From Diaporthe sp. PMI_573 (lineage: Eukaryota > Ascomycota > Sordariomycetes > Diaporthales > Diaporthaceae), in assembly GCA_021399435.1 (NCBI GenBank), contig JAJTUP010000029.1, positions 186,001-250,000 of the forward strand: a stretch of DNA of 64,000 nt. The letters run 5' to 3'. A program made the translations under genes and the position numbers. The notes under the pieces are model-generated. The model worked only from the letters and a program-made list of their open reading frames with translations, ran no database searches and had not been told where the DNA came from. Each line of letters opens with the position of its first letter. Position 1 is the stretch's first letter. This document shows, in pieces, positions 1 to 12,618 of this stretch.

Positions 1-2555
1 TCTATTACTTTGTCAGTATCCACCGGCTGGCTCCAGAGTAGATATTGTAGCAGGCCCAATGGTCAAGGTCATATGTGCTCAAAGGGACTTACTCGTTTCC
101 GCCTGGTAGCCGTTCAACAAACACCGATGGTGATCCCTTTCGAGAAATCTCGTCAGCCTTTGTTCAGAATATTGAGAGATTGAACATAAATCATGGCAGT
201 CGTTACACAGAATTGACTTGGAAAAGTTGAAATGAGTCTACTGACCATCCAAAGAGGAGCACAGATCACTTCGTCAGCGGCAACCGAGCCGCAAGACACA
301 ATCCGAATGCTCTGCCTTTCCCTGAGACACCTCTTTAGCGATAAAAGATAGTTGGTCGCTTCTCCAATGCAACCAACCCCTAGAACTCCAGTGCCAGCTA
401 TCAACAAATCAATGTCCGTTTCCGAGACATTCCAAATGCCGTTCTTGATATCCGGGCGATACTGCTTCGCGTCTAGTTGTGTAGACGGCTCTACGCTGTC
501 AGCGTGGATGCTTTTGGTGGTATGCGAATCGTTAGATAATATCAAAGATATATCTTTATCGGAGCCTGTGCCATCGGTCTCGGTGTGGTTCCGACCAAGA
601 GCGGCGACATCTTTTATGCTTGAGACAACGCGGACCACGAGACGAAAAGTGCCGTCCATGGCGTATGGCTCGGGAATGGTCTCTAGTTCCACGATCTCGA
701 CATCTGACGGGTCACCACCGGCTTGCTCGCACATTGCAATGGCCTGCCGTTTCCCATCCGCCACAATGTCGGGGACACTGCGATCACCCGGTTTAATGAG
801 GCAGTCGAAAGTGCTACTGATTTTGCCGATCTGAGTTGCAATCTTATGTTAGTCACTCAAATCTCCAACTGAAGTGCCAGAGTCTATCACTTACCGCAGC
901 CCCCACCGCATTAGCTACCTGATAGAAGGGTGGTCGCACGACGGAGTCTGTTCCCTCGATATGATCAGGGAGGATGAAGCTGCCTCCACCGACGAGAAGC
1001 ACGGTAGCGTCCTCCACTTTCGTTTTTGATGCAGTCACAGAATCTTCTATCAGCCTTTGAATCACCCTTCTGGCCGAGTCAATGGTTTCCGGACTGATCC
1101 CTCGCTGATGCAGCTCATCAGGCTGGAGGTGTTTGAGATCTCCTGCCTATGTACGCGGTGCAAGGGATATGATTAGCACAATTCCGATTGGATTCTACAC
1201 TTTAGTACAAGATGGATGGCTGCAATGAACATACTGTGAAGATTGGGCCGCCGGCGTGAAGAGCCTTTGTTGACTCCTCCAAGGCCACGGAGTCAGGGCC
1301 AACAGAAGTCTGCGGGCCGTGACCTCTGATGACGGAGCCGGCACCAAGAGCAATGCTGTGAACATCCGGCATTGAAAAGTTTGTCTTGACACCGGCAACC
1401 CTAACGCAGGCTGCCGACTGTCGAGGGTAGCCGTTCGGCAGGAGACTGCACACATCTGTGGTCGTCCCTCCCACATCAATGACAAGCAGGTCGCGGCCAT
1501 CCTTGTTGCTAGTGGCTACCATTTCCTGGGCCAGAAACGCGGCACCCCTAGCACTGTTCGTCGGCCCGGATGAAAAGCACCTGAGCGGGTTTGCAGCAGC
1601 GTACGACGCGCGTGCGAGTGTCCCATCGTTGAGGGTGATGTACAGACCGGCATTGACGAGGAACTTGGTTGCCTTGTCCAAGCTGTTGACGACCTGGCGG
1701 GAGAGCCGGCGAATGCTGGCGTTGAGGATCGCGGCGTTTTCTCGTTCTAGGAAGCCGGCTTGGCCGATGGAATGGGAGCAGGAGATGTCGAAGCCGGGCC
1801 CCATTTCTCCAGCCAGGAACGCGGCGGCATCTTCTTCCTGCTTCTTGTACGATGGCGAGTAGACTCCTACAATCGTGATGGCGCGGATGCCCAGCTCTTT
1901 GATCTTGCGTGCGTGGGCTCGAAGTTGATCCTTTGATAGTGCCATTATCTCTTGTCCGTCAACTGAAAGCATGTAAGCTTTGACTTGCTTTTGGACGAGG
2001 CATCGTTGCGTGAAACTTACTCTGGTAGCCACCGTCAAGGTAAGCATGGTAGCCTTCCATGACAGATCTCAGGGCATGGGGGAACCCATCTTTGCACATT
2101 CTAGAGTCAGACTCGGGCCTCCTTTGACTCACATGAAACACCCTACTCACCAAAGGGAATGACACTTCTTGTGTATGGGCCACAAAGACGTAGTACCGCG
2201 ACCTTGTCCAGTTTGTTGCTGTCCAACTCTAGAATCGCATTGACAAATTGCTAGCGTCACTATATCAGCAGCAGAAAAGGCCGGAACATCCCGCACCCGT
2301 CAAACGTTGTCGGCGTACCGTTGTCCCTATCTTAATCGCCATGATGGAGCTGTCAGGCACATTGGCCATTTTGAGAGCCTCCGTAACGGACTTCGTGACC
2401 CCAGAATGGATGTCTTTGGTCGTCGGCGCTTTGTGCCATCCGACGACTTTGTTCCCATCTAAGATGACAGCATCCGTGTTTGTCCCTCCTACATCAACAC
2501 CAACTACTCGAACCTCTGGCGCAGCCGGCATGGCTTGACTGGTCGTTTCATGCAT
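1..2555 (-). CDS. Hydantoinase/oxoprolinase-DUF917 fusion protein (partial, 3' end off window)
   Basis: ATP-dependent hydantoinase/5-oxoprolinase-type protein, cytosolic by family. The ATG at 2555 is followed by the actin-fold N-terminal motif VGVDVGGTNTDAVILDG. Exons seen include 2319-2555, 2151-2250 (RLCGPYTRS), about 2021-2089 (HAYLDGGYQ) and a long central exon to about 1240 with the hydantoinase A core (NAAILNASI, LLVIDVGGTTTDVCSLL, ALGAGSVI). Two further exons carry LLVGGGS and SVPDIVADGKRQAIAMCE. The reading frame then enters a DUF917 domain (LIAGTGVLGVGCIGEATNYL near 380). After an intron at 158-245 the exon 93-157 encodes PSVFVERLPGGNE, a DUF917 hallmark, and a GTAAGT donor at 92 shows that the gene continues off the left edge. 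The acidic substrate cannot be told from sequence; hydantoins or oxoproline-like lactams are possible. The exon structure was inferred by eye. Confidence 0.85.
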
Positions 2556-3498
2556 GCTGACTGGATGTCAAACGAATGTCCCGAAATAAGGACCGGCTAG
2601 GGAATCGCTGAATACTTGACAGTTTTATATTGAACTCGAGTGTAGTTTAAGCTGGACATCAAGGTGTCCGTCTTGGCTTTCCCGTTGTGTATCCCGAAGT
2701 CAAAGCCGCTTCCAATCCAGTGCTAAAAAGCAAAAAGCCATGCGAAGTTTGAGGGGGACTGAGGCTTTTAGGCAGCGATTGAGACATGGGTGACCCCTCT
2801 CGGGGGACATTCAAACGATTAGATAGGGACGTGGTGCGCGAAATGGACGTTTTCCCAGTTCGGGACCAAGCTACGGGAATGATCTCCAACCCAGTCTTTT
2901 CCGTCAACATCTGGATGAACGGATCCACCCCCCCAACCCCCTTTGAAGATGATTCTCAGGGTTAGGTGACCAGGATTATGGTCCCTGATTTTCTCGGCTG
3001 CTTTTTGCTGTCATCATATTCACCTGACTTGAGCCAATTCAAGTCAATTTTGCCTCATGCAAATGAGGTTCAAATGCTTACACGTCCCAAAAGGTTCACG
3101 GTGATACTGCCCACGTTCCGAGGAGACATCGGCGCTACAATTCAGATGGGCTCCAGGTGGTTGGTCCGAGGGGCTTTGGTCTGAACTTTGAGCACCATGT
3201 TCATGAATTCTTTTTTGATTATATCATAAGGAGGTCCAATTTTCACTTCTTCTACTGAAATCAGAGAGGATTACCGCATTTCTCGGGGAGTCTCTAGTGG
3301 CGCAGCTCGCTCTTGAGAACTGGAAGGCTGCCATCTGGCTACCAGATGGGAGGGGGTTGTCTTGGCTGGGCCAAATAATACAAACACTAATCAACGTTTA
3401 ATTAGGATAATGATGGTTGTGCCGGATTATTGGAGGAATTGAAACAATTAAATAGTCTATAATCTATGTACAGAGGGGTATGCCATTCAACCTGCAGC
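2556..3498. other. Intergenic, 0.94 kb
   Basis: This region lies between the start of the hydantoinase gene and the 3' end of the first rhodopsin-fold gene. It contains the hydantoinase promoter and the downstream gene's terminator region. Short open frames occur (for example 2659-2928 on the minus strand), but none resembles a known protein and none has splice-linked partners. I see no RNA gene or repeat. Confidence 0.5.
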
Positions 3499-5048
3499 TT
3501 ATCTTCCATCTTCTCTTGATCCACGCGTAAATTCATGAGCATTGCTCTCAAAGTGAATATTCACATCTCTGTTTACCATAATCCCTTTGTTATAGATCCT
3601 ATCTGTCGAATCATCATCATCGTACCCTCTTGTCGATAGAATCGTAGCGTTGTAGTCCTGCACCTTGCGTTTCCCCTTGCGCATTTCAAAGGCATCGTTG
3701 CTGCTGTCGTTGATGGGCATGGAGCCGGGCTTGGAGGGTCGCATGGATGAGCTCCCACCCGTGGTCATCTTACCCCTCGAGGTCCAGAAAAGCTGGCTGA
3801 ATGCGGGGCGCACTGTATGGTCCACTGTCAGTGACAACGGTAACAAGCAGAACACACTATGTTGGCTGGATGTATAGTTGGATGTGGAAGGAAGGCTGTG
3901 CTGTGAAGGGTTGGGGAGGGAGTTCGATGTCCTCTGGGAGGCGGATCAAGGTGATATACGTACGCATGGGGGCTTGACCAACCAATGTGGCCACGAAATC
4001 CTCTCGGCAAGACCAAATAGCTGCTGTAGATCCGTCTTTTTGCTATCAAAGGGAGATCGATGTCAGAATATTGCCACAAGAAACAAGTTTTGATAGACAG
4101 AGTAGGATTGACTGACCACCATGACGAACGTCACTCGCAGAATGGATGCAATCATGATGAAGAATCCACCACTGAAGAGAAGGATCAGCGATATCTTTTT
4201 GAACATGCTCATCTTCGCTCGCAGGACGACGGGGGCGGGTATGGCCATTATGCAGATATCCGTGATGATGTTCATGATCAGAGTTGGTAGCATGTAAAGT
4301 GTCGCCTGGGGCTCGCATAAACCTGTACAATGGTCACCTATGTTAGCCGGGTCTCTTGTTCTTTCTACAATGCATTCGGGAATTTCCCGTGGTGGATAGC
4401 AGTGGATCACTCACCACCCTCGTCCGTAAAGAAATTCCACATTCTGGGATACGGGCGGCACGCCCCAAACAATATGCCCATGATGATGATGAAAGTGCAC
4501 ACGACGAGGCCCATCAAGGGCCAGATGAGCTTCGCGACCCAGAGACCTACGGACCGGTCGTTAGCTTGGCCTCGGGCGAAATGCGTGGATCACCATGGTT
4601 GGGTTCCGCACCTTTGACGACTCGCCGGAAGAAGAACAGCATATTGATTTTCAGCGACCAGACGAAGACAACGTAGGTCGCCACGCCGGCACAGAACCAT
4701 TGCGTAACCCAAATGTACGGCTTGGCCTCGTCAGGCGACATGGCTGCCCTCTGGGCCATCGTGAGGGTGTGTAAGTCCGCATGGCGGTCACAGACATCCG
4801 CCGCGTATGTCATCACCGTGTAGACTGCCTGTTTGTCCAAAATCCACAAGTCAGCCTGATACCCCATGGTAGTTAGAGGGTCCGTCTGGCCTTCCAGCTC
4901 AACTTGCCCAAGAAAACCAGATGAAATAGTCATCGAAGTCGAAGCCGCGGAAGCCCACCATCCTCCAACGACACAGGCTCCGGAGGAAGATCAGCAGTGA
5001 CCCGGCGCCGTAGAGCGCCCAGGTCTCGACGATAGGACTGTACGCCAT
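3499..5048 (-). CDS. Rhodopsin-fold integral membrane protein (PTH11/SAT-like), copy 1
   Basis: Seven-transmembrane fungal membrane protein of the fungal rhodopsin-domain type. Its role is unknown; relatives are often receptor-like. The start ATG at 5048 opens MAYSPIVETWALYGAGSLLI, followed by the family motif FDDYFIWFSW. Introns lie at 4829-4903 (CTCTAAC branch site) and about 4547-4611, with further introns near 4420 and 4120. Downstream segments include AVYTVMTYAADVC, YVVFVWSLKINMLFFFRRV, LIWPLMGLVVCTFIIIMG, the conserved ACRPYPRMWNFF ... GLCEP pair and TDICIMAIPAPVVLRAKM. A hydrophilic cytoplasmic tail ends at 3499. There are no cluster partners nearby. Two more members of this family occur at 32.4 and 48.8 kb. 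Confidence 0.8.
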
Positions 5049-7252
5049 CTCGACGACGGTCGATTTACGAAGACAGAAAAGGCTGTTCGTGGTGTTGTAT
5101 GATGGCGATGGCGAAGGGGACCGGAGAACAGTTGTGAGCCGGCAAGGCTGTGTCTGACACGTGACAGCCCGTGGTTCATGAAAACAACCTTTTTGTGGAT
5201 TCAGACGGACAGGAAAGGGAGGAAAACACCCCTAAACGTCTGGATGACTCAGGTGCGAGCGACCTCACCGTCGTGTGGTCAGATTTGGTAGCCTTGATGA
5301 CCTGCAGAGGTGGGTCCGACAGAGCTTATAACCAATTATCCAGAATTGGCATCTTCTGACGGGCTTGATAAGTGAGCTGACTGACACGCCCAAGCCCACG
5401 CCGCCACCGGGCCTCCAAGTAATCCTCTGTACGGGCCTGTATGGCCTGTCGGCGCCGACAGAGGCCAGACTCATGCAAGCCACCCTACCTGGGTCACCCC
5501 AACATGTCAGACGGGGCAAGCCACCCAAGTGACCTTCTCCGTAGGACGATCTGTTGTGCAGCATACAAAGATAACATCCAAACAAGGCAGACGACATTCT
5601 CATTGCACACCAGCCTTCCACGTATTCAACCATGCTTCTCATTCCACTTACCCGTTAAAGGACCAGCGCGCCCGTAATACCCAGAGAGGTTCAAGCAGCC
5701 TGGCAGCCCAGGCAGGGACCCATGCAAGTAGCTGCATATACATCCATCTCGCTTACAGCAACCATCAATCCTGACCACTCCTTCTTACCGTCGTACATGT
5801 GTGCCCCCGGCGATCCCGGGCGGTGAATTATTGCATGTGCATCCTGGGCCGCATGCGTGAGAATGTTGGTCGGTCAGCTGCAACGCTTGAAGGCCATGAG
5901 GGAGGTCGTACAGTATGCAAGGGTATAACCGCACCGTGAAACTTTAATCATCCCACATCCTCCTTGTGGGGATCATATGGAAACTCAAGGCGGATGGGAA
6001 TTCCCACATGCGGAATCCATCGATCCTCCACACCCCAAAAGCGACCGAGGACTTCACCAATATTAGTGCCCGAGATTGCTTACCCTGCAGAAGGATTCCG
6101 CTGGGAGCAGTGCTCCTGCATTAGACGCGTCTGGGGTTGCATCTTTAGATGGCGAAATCGGGCCAGGGGGTTGCGCAGCGCGCACAGTGCCGTGTGGTAG
6201 GCTTTGGACCAACCAAGACGAGGAGTGGCCTGTTGTTCAAGCGGATCATGCCCAAATATGTCTTCCCGCTGCTTGTTTGCACGACAGGCGCAATGGTCAG
6301 CCTGTTTGACTAGTCGACCGGGTGGGGCCCTGCAACTTGAGATTTTCTGTGAGTGGTCCAAGAGCCGCATCGTGCAGGTGGGTCTGACTAGGCCAAGATG
6401 TAGTGTTCACATACAGCAGCGCCAAATCAATATTCAGTGCGATCTCCGCTTTCCACCCCACGAATTGCATCTGGGCGTGGTTCATCGGCGCAGCTGTTTC
6501 TAGCTATTCTAGGCATAGCACAGCGTTGGCGTCCCTTCTTGACGTAGTACGGCGTTTGGGCTGCGTTGGATGTTTATGGGACGGCGGGTTTGTCGGCTGT
6601 GGTGTTACCAACGTGAGCTTATTCCTTCAGCTATGTGTGACTCGAGGATCTCTTAGCATGACCTGAGAGTAGTATCGAGAGCTCCTCCGAAGCAACTCTT
6701 GCCCGGAATCCTCCCTCGGCTCCGGATGTATGCTGAAATTCTCGTTATCTGGCACACACTAACCGGGCGTGGAGCAGAGTAACATCAAAGTCGCAGATTC
6801 CTTTCGCCGGGCCGGGGAGCCGGCCGAGATTCGAAGCTTCGCCATGATCTTCGCCGGGCTGGGCAATTAATAGGCGCGATGCTCAAAGGATCGTTGGGCA
6901 TGTTGATGCAGGTCGAGGGCGATGCGCTCGGAGGGTCATTGGTTCGAGAACGAGGCAGAAATGGACAGCATAGATAAGTCTACCAGCAAATAGAACACTT
7001 TCAACGTGGTTGGTCGTAGATCACTAGTCATCCTGCATATGTATGCAACCCAGCAAAGATCCCAAAACGCAGTCACATCTGTATTCAGGCTCAATCACTG
7101 CCGAGGTTGAAACTACCTGCTGTGCAAGTCAGCATGTACACAGTAAGCATGTCACAGTCCCCGGATTCACAGCATGCTTATTGCCCGTTTACTGCAGGTC
7201 GACCAAATGATTATTTCTCATGGGAGGGATGTTTCTCTCTGTAGAAGCAGTC
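5049..7252. other. Intergenic, 2.2 kb
   Basis: This is a long stretch between the rhodopsin-fold gene promoter and the aldehyde dehydrogenase 3' end. Several open frames of 60-125 codons exist on both strands (for example 5265-5642 and 6204-6503). None has recognisable motifs, good start context or spliceable continuation. I see no tRNA or repeat. Confidence 0.5.
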
Positions 7253-8922
7253 TCAGCCCTTGATTATCCAGAACCCCTGAGGGTTGCACCAGCCCTTCAG
7301 CCCAACAACGCCCCAGTCCATGCCGATTCCGCTTGCTTTATGTCCACCAAAAGGCATATTAGCTGATGTCTGGAAATGCGAATTTACCCAGACACTGCCG
7401 GATTCCAGCTGATCGGCGATTTTGGTCGCCTTGGCAACATCGCTGCTCCAGACCGAGGCACCGAGGGCCTGTTCGAAGGCATTTGCACGGCTGATCACAT
7501 CCGCCTCGTCTGTCCAGCGCAGGACAGGGAGGATAGGCCCGAATGGCTCCTCTGTCACGATGCGAGAGCTTTCCGGGGGGTTGTCGATAATCGTAGGCGG
7601 GAGGATTAGTCCCTTGCCCGCCTCCAGCTTCTCGCCCACCTCCTTCAGGCCGCCAAGTGCAATAGTCCACTTTTGCTGCTCGGCCTCCTCGAACAGATTC
7701 TTCACCTTGCCATACTGCATACTATTCTGTACAGGGCCTACCACTGTATTCGCATCCGTAGTAGAGCCGTATGGCATATTGTTGCGAATGAACTCAACCA
7801 TAGCAGCGAGGAATTTGTCGTAGATATTATCGTGAACATAGATCCTCTTGATGTTCATGCAGATCTGGCCGGAGCTGACCAAAGCCAGGAAAGCAACCTA
7901 GAGCATTATAATTGTCAATATGCCGAGATATCGGATGAATGATGTCACTCCACAGACATTCGGTAATTACCAGGAGAGGGGATGAGATCACACTGAACCT
8001 ACCTGAGGCACGACCTTGGCGATATCAGCATCATCGCAAATGATAGCTGCATCGTTCCCACCAAGCTCCAACGTAACCCGCTTCAGCAACCGCCCACAAA
8101 CCTCTCCAACCTTCCTGCCCGTCGCGGTACTACCCGTGAAGCTAACCTTGGCGATATCAGGGTGGTGCGTCAGCAACGGGCCGAGGCTCTCATCGCCACT
8201 CAGCACTTGCACAACGCCAGGCGGGAAGATCTTGGCCGCAAATTCGCCGATTCGCAAAAGCATATACGGCGCATAAGGGCTCGGCTTGATCACAACTGTA
8301 TTGCCGGCCAGCACAGCCGGGCCGAGCTTCCCGATGCCCAGGAGCAGCGGCCAGTTCCACGGCACGATGGCAGCCGAGGGGCCCAGGGGCCGGTACCGCA
8401 CCAGGCAGGTGCGCTCGGCCGAATCCTCGACGACGTCGTCCGGGAGGCGCAGCTTTGCCGTGTCGCGCAGGTGGGCGAGGGTGAGGGTCAGCTCGAAGTT
8501 GGCCGTCGAGAGGGGCTTGCCCGTCTCGGCCATGTCGAGGTCGCGGATGACGTCGTGGTTAGCCTCGACGGCGTCGGCGAGCTTCAGCAGGTAGCCCGCG
8601 CGCTCGTCCCACGGGAGGGCGCTCCACGCGGGGAAGGCCGTCTTGGCCGCGGCGACGGCGCGGTCGACCTCGGCCTGGCCCGAGACGGGGACCTCGGGGA
8701 GGGCCTCCTCCGTCGAGGGGTTCACCCCGTGGCGTGTCTGCTCCGTGGACGTGAGCTCATTGTTGATGAGATTCAGGTACGGGGCCTAGAGAGATGCAAG
8801 GTTGCTCATTAGCACGAGGGCCACGTCATCTCACATGCCGCTACGTTGATAAGCGCGATGGCATATGTGATCGCTTCCGAGGTTGGGACTCCACCAACCT
8901 TGGCGTCAAGCTTGAGAGCCAT
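7253..8922 (-). CDS. Aldehyde dehydrogenase (NAD(P)+-dependent superfamily)
   Basis: Oxidises an aldehyde to the carboxylate with NAD(P)+. The start ATG is at 8922 (MALKLDAKVGG). Introns are 8786-8844 (GTAGCG donor, GCTAATG branch, CTCTAG acceptor) and 7898-8002. Family motifs in order are AAIVPWNWPLLLGIGKLGPA (cofactor-binding start), NTVVIKPSPYAP, VSFTGSTATGRKV, LELGGNDAAI (general-base Glu), VSSGQICMN (catalytic Cys), EEPFGPILPVL (cofactor-ribose Glu and FGP) and NMPFGGHKASGIG near the C-terminus. All catalytic residues are present and the length (about 500 aa) is normal. The closest functional class (betaine-, succinate semialdehyde- or aryl-aldehyde type) cannot be decided. It is isolated, so its physiological substrate is unknown. 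Confidence 0.9.
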
Positions 8923-11360
8923 TGCGTGTAGATGATGGAGGGGACACCTATGGAAATGGTATGAGAAAGGGAGTTCGTGTCAATGGAGACCGAAGCAGAA
9001 GAATTCACAAAGTGCCAAGGTGGGAGAAAACAAGCGGACGAGAGTTTATGGGAGACGATAGAGGGGCTCTATGCTAGAACCGTGTGAGAGGGATGACGAT
9101 CAATTATCCCTCTTTCTCGATCGGCGGATCCGCACTATTAAATAAATCCTTCAATGATACCCTACGCCTCTTGCCTGCGCGATGGAAGAGTGTTTGAGAG
9201 CCTCTTTGAACATCACATCGAGGGGTAGACGAGGGAGCAACAACCTGGAAGACATGGCCCCCAAAGCGACCCAATCCCCGGATGCCGTGTAACGAGAACC
9301 CCATGGCTGATTGGGTGCCTACCGAAGTACGCTACATTCATATGCACGACGGCAAGAATGAGTGGTATAGGATTAATTAGCTCGAGGCTAGCTGCCTTCC
9401 TTCGTCCATACTGTAACAATTCCACTGGACAAACAAGCTGCTGCTGTTGGTCGCGATGGTGGTGGAAAGAGGGGCTTGTCAGCCCAGCGGCCCTGGTTTC
9501 AGTTGACAGCCCCATCGTGGAGGGGTGCCACAAAACGATAAGTGCTAAAGGGAAGGCCCGAAGACCTCTGTCAGAACTCTGAAAAAGCCCTAGGATTCTG
9601 AGTGTCGGAGAATGAGCCGAGAAGCTACTGTAGTAGCGCCTCGTTTCCCCAGTTCCCACACCTTGGTGTCAAGCCACTTGTGGGTGTCTTGGGAGCGGTG
9701 CAGGGGAACACTTGGCGGTCTGGCTGGACGGGCCTGGGCCCAATAACTAACCGTACATTGGATAGGAATGAGTTGGGGACCCTCCCTTGCAGATTGGCCT
9801 ACTTCCTTATGCTGCTCTTCTTCCGCCAACAGTGCCATCAGCGATTTCAGTGCCGCACAGCCGCATATACGAAGACATAAGGCTCCAGCAGCCCTTTTTT
9901 GTCCCTTGCGAAAGGGAAGAGGGCAATGGTAGTGCCGTTGGGCCAGGTTGCCCCGGGCCCTACGGATTCGTGCAGGTGCGCCAATGGTATCTGTCTTCTT
10001 CTCCAACATGCAGATACGCGGAGGCTAGCTTAGGCTGGAGCTGACCCCTGCGACAGTGCAAAGTAGGAGGCGTCCAGACTGTACCCAAGCATTCCCTCAA
10101 GCCTAAGAAGCCGCTAGAGATTTTCGAATTCCGCTTCCACACGGTGTTCCTCAGTCCCTCAGTTGTAAGTTGATCTAGTCTTAAAAGTACGTACTTGGGT
10201 TAAATGATTAAAACAAGTATAGATCACTATACTATCTTTAAAAGGACTTCTACAGGAGATCGTCTATTGCTTGAACAGCGCCCACGGAATACAATCATGT
10301 ACTTTTCATTCCTCACAGAGCTACTTACCTGATGCTAGGCTATCTAGGTAGGTATCTTATCCGGCTGGCTTGGAAGGGCACTGCCCGAATACTTGAAGAG
10401 CCTCAACATCGCGGTTGCACCCTGCAGTCAGTCGTGATCAGTTGTATCTAGGTGTCTGTCTATATTGTGCCCCGGACCTGTCGCAAGTTTGAAATACAAA
10501 CAACGATCCGCTGAGACTTGCACTGAAGGTGCCAGAAATCAAACTGATACCTGCCAAAAAAGGCTAGACAAGGCACCCCTGACCACGGCGGACGTTGCCG
10601 AAAATATGGTACCTAGATAAAGGATTTTGGTCTGTGGCTGACGGCCCGAACGACGTTGTGGGCGACACTAGCACACGAACCTTCCCGCGGTGCCCGTTCC
10701 CTCTTGAGGAATGGGCGCACTGCAAGACGCAGGGGGCTCAGGGCTTGAGAGGACTGTCCCTTGGCCCTCCGGTGACTCGGAGGAATTCAACGCAAGCTGA
10801 AGGATCGGAGTGGCTTGAAGGAGCATCGAATGCATGGCGTGTGAATGGTCTCGTTTAACGCGCGTCCGCGCCAATATGCAAACTGCATGTGCTAGGGATC
10901 GGACATCCGTGCCGAAATCTCGATCATTCGTTGGCTAGTCACGAGTGAAAAGCAACCCTCTTCACGAACTGCCCGTTGGGTCTTTCCCATTTGTTGGAAT
11001 GGCCTCACAGGCATGCGCCAGCTGATAATTGGCCTTGGCCGTCCTCTCAGGGTGGTTACCGGCGCAGTTCATTGCTACCACATCCACGGTCGACAAGCCG
11101 GGACTGAGTCTGACTGTACCAGGGTTAGTCACGCAGGCACCTTGCATGGTGCCACAGCAGTAACTGTGCAGCTGTCATGTCATGATACTTTCCCCAACAT
11201 GAGCCGTAAGGTATGCGTCAACCGGGTGAACAGCCGAAGTATTATATAAACGTAGGCTTTCGTACTTATTGACACGAAATCGGTGAAGCTGGAGGCTCTG
11301 CGCCCCGGCAGTTGTCGTTGCACAGTCATAGCCCTTTCCAACAAACCTCATCCTGACAAA
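8923..11360. other. Intergenic, 2.4 kb, divergent promoter region
   Basis: This region lies between the divergent aldehyde dehydrogenase (-) and 2-oxoglutarate oxygenase (+) genes. Open frames such as 9213-9659 and 9590-10009 (-) show no recognisable family. An AT-rich patch with repeated GTAC motifs lies near 10180-10260. I see no RNA gene. Confidence 0.5.
11239..11250 (+). promoter_or_regulatory. Possible TATA box of the 2-oxoglutarate oxygenase gene
   Basis: The sequence GTATTATATAAACG lies about 115 bases upstream of the chosen ATG at 11361, a typical TATA position for a fungal gene with a short leader. This is inferred only from sequence and spacing. Confidence 0.35.
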
Positions 11361-12618
11361 ATGCTGGCAAATGATCATTCATCGTTCTTCAATCTTCCTG
11401 TGACGTTGACCAATGGGTCACGGGAGGAGCGCATCCTCGGCGTGCGACAAGACCACACCCTTCACACTCACTGGAGGTCTCTTGAGGATCACTCCCTGTC
11501 GAAATCGTCTCTTTTCGACGCCTTTGCCAACAACATCCCACTCGTCCGTGAAAGGAACTTCCTTAGTGATGAGGAATGCAATGCCATGTTGGATATTCTC
11601 CAGACACACAAGATAGTGAGGCTTCATATTATATAATGCTTCGGCACCCGAGTTAACCGATCATGTACAGGGAATCTATAACACAGATCATGTCTGGCCG
11701 AAGGTTGGCTGCGTTGGTATTTCTCAAACCGATTATACCAAAGGTACCTTGATCTGGACACTCGCAAGAGACTCTCCGGTCCAACATTTGAAAACGAGAC
11801 CTACTACCCGCTCTGGCTGCTGACGTCTGTTCGTATCCAGACAAGGACACCTACTTTGGACGCGTCGCAAAGGCCAGATCGCTTCAGGATCGTTGGAAAG
11901 AAGAAGCGGGGATCGACATCATGGATCGAATCGCGGGGTGTCTCCGCAAGGCCACTGGTATGCCAGTCCGGTTGGCAACAGAGGGGGACAGAGAGTATTT
12001 CGCCGGGGTCATCCGGGCCTTGGACAGCGGCATTCAGATCCACGCCGACTATGCACCTTTCGTAAGACTTTCGGAAACGGCCACCCCCCCACCCCACGAG
12101 ACCCTCTCATCATGAACCCTTCACATAGCTGACGAGTCTGTCTCCGATACTGCAGGAAGGCGCCAATTGGGAAATCGGGCGTATTGCTGCTCAGCTCTCG
12201 TGGAATATCCTGATCAACAAGATACCGGGTGGTGACACCTACATCTATGACAGGGAGTGGAAGGCACCGCAGGACGACCTTACATGGAGGAAAGAATTCC
12301 CAAAATACGCATATAATCCCCAGATTGTCGAGGGCCGTGCTTTCAAAGTAATGAGCGCCCGCCGTGGTGATCTTACAATTTTCAACCCCAGGTGAACAAC
12401 CTTCCTATCTACACATGCCCAGGTGGCAACTGCCACGCACCTTTGAGACCATGTTGCTGACAATCGATCGTTTTGATTGTAGGAACTTCCATGAGGTTAG
12501 GGCCTGCGATATCCCGAAAGGAGAGCAGGAAATCCCCGTTCGTTATACTGTGAGCTCTTTCATCGGGTACCTGCCAGGTCAAGGCAGCGAGCCAGCTACA
12601 TTGGTGCTTTGGTCATGA
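11361..12618 (+). CDS. Fe(II)/2-oxoglutarate-dependent oxygenase
   Basis: Non-heme iron dioxygenase that hydroxylates or desaturates an unknown substrate with 2-oxoglutarate and O2. The ATG at 11361 (MLANDHSSFFNLP, context ACAAAATG) is chosen; the frame is open upstream but without another ATG. Introns are 11616-11670, 11744-11840, 12062-12155 and 12392-12482, and all keep frame. After splicing the facial triad is visible: HAD in IQIHADYAPF and the distal His in NPRNFHEV, which is rebuilt exactly across the last intron. The co-substrate Arg is probably in PVRYTVSSFIG. LSWNILINKIPGGDTYIYD forms the jelly-roll core. The length of about 300 aa fits single-domain members. There is no cluster neighbour, so the substrate is open. 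Confidence 0.8.

Noticed and set aside
8162..8812. 216-codon plus-strand frame
   Set aside because: Antisense of the aldehyde dehydrogenase second exon.
9590..10009. 139-codon minus-strand frame
   Set aside because: No recognisable motif, overlaps other frames, and its codon use is not protein-like.
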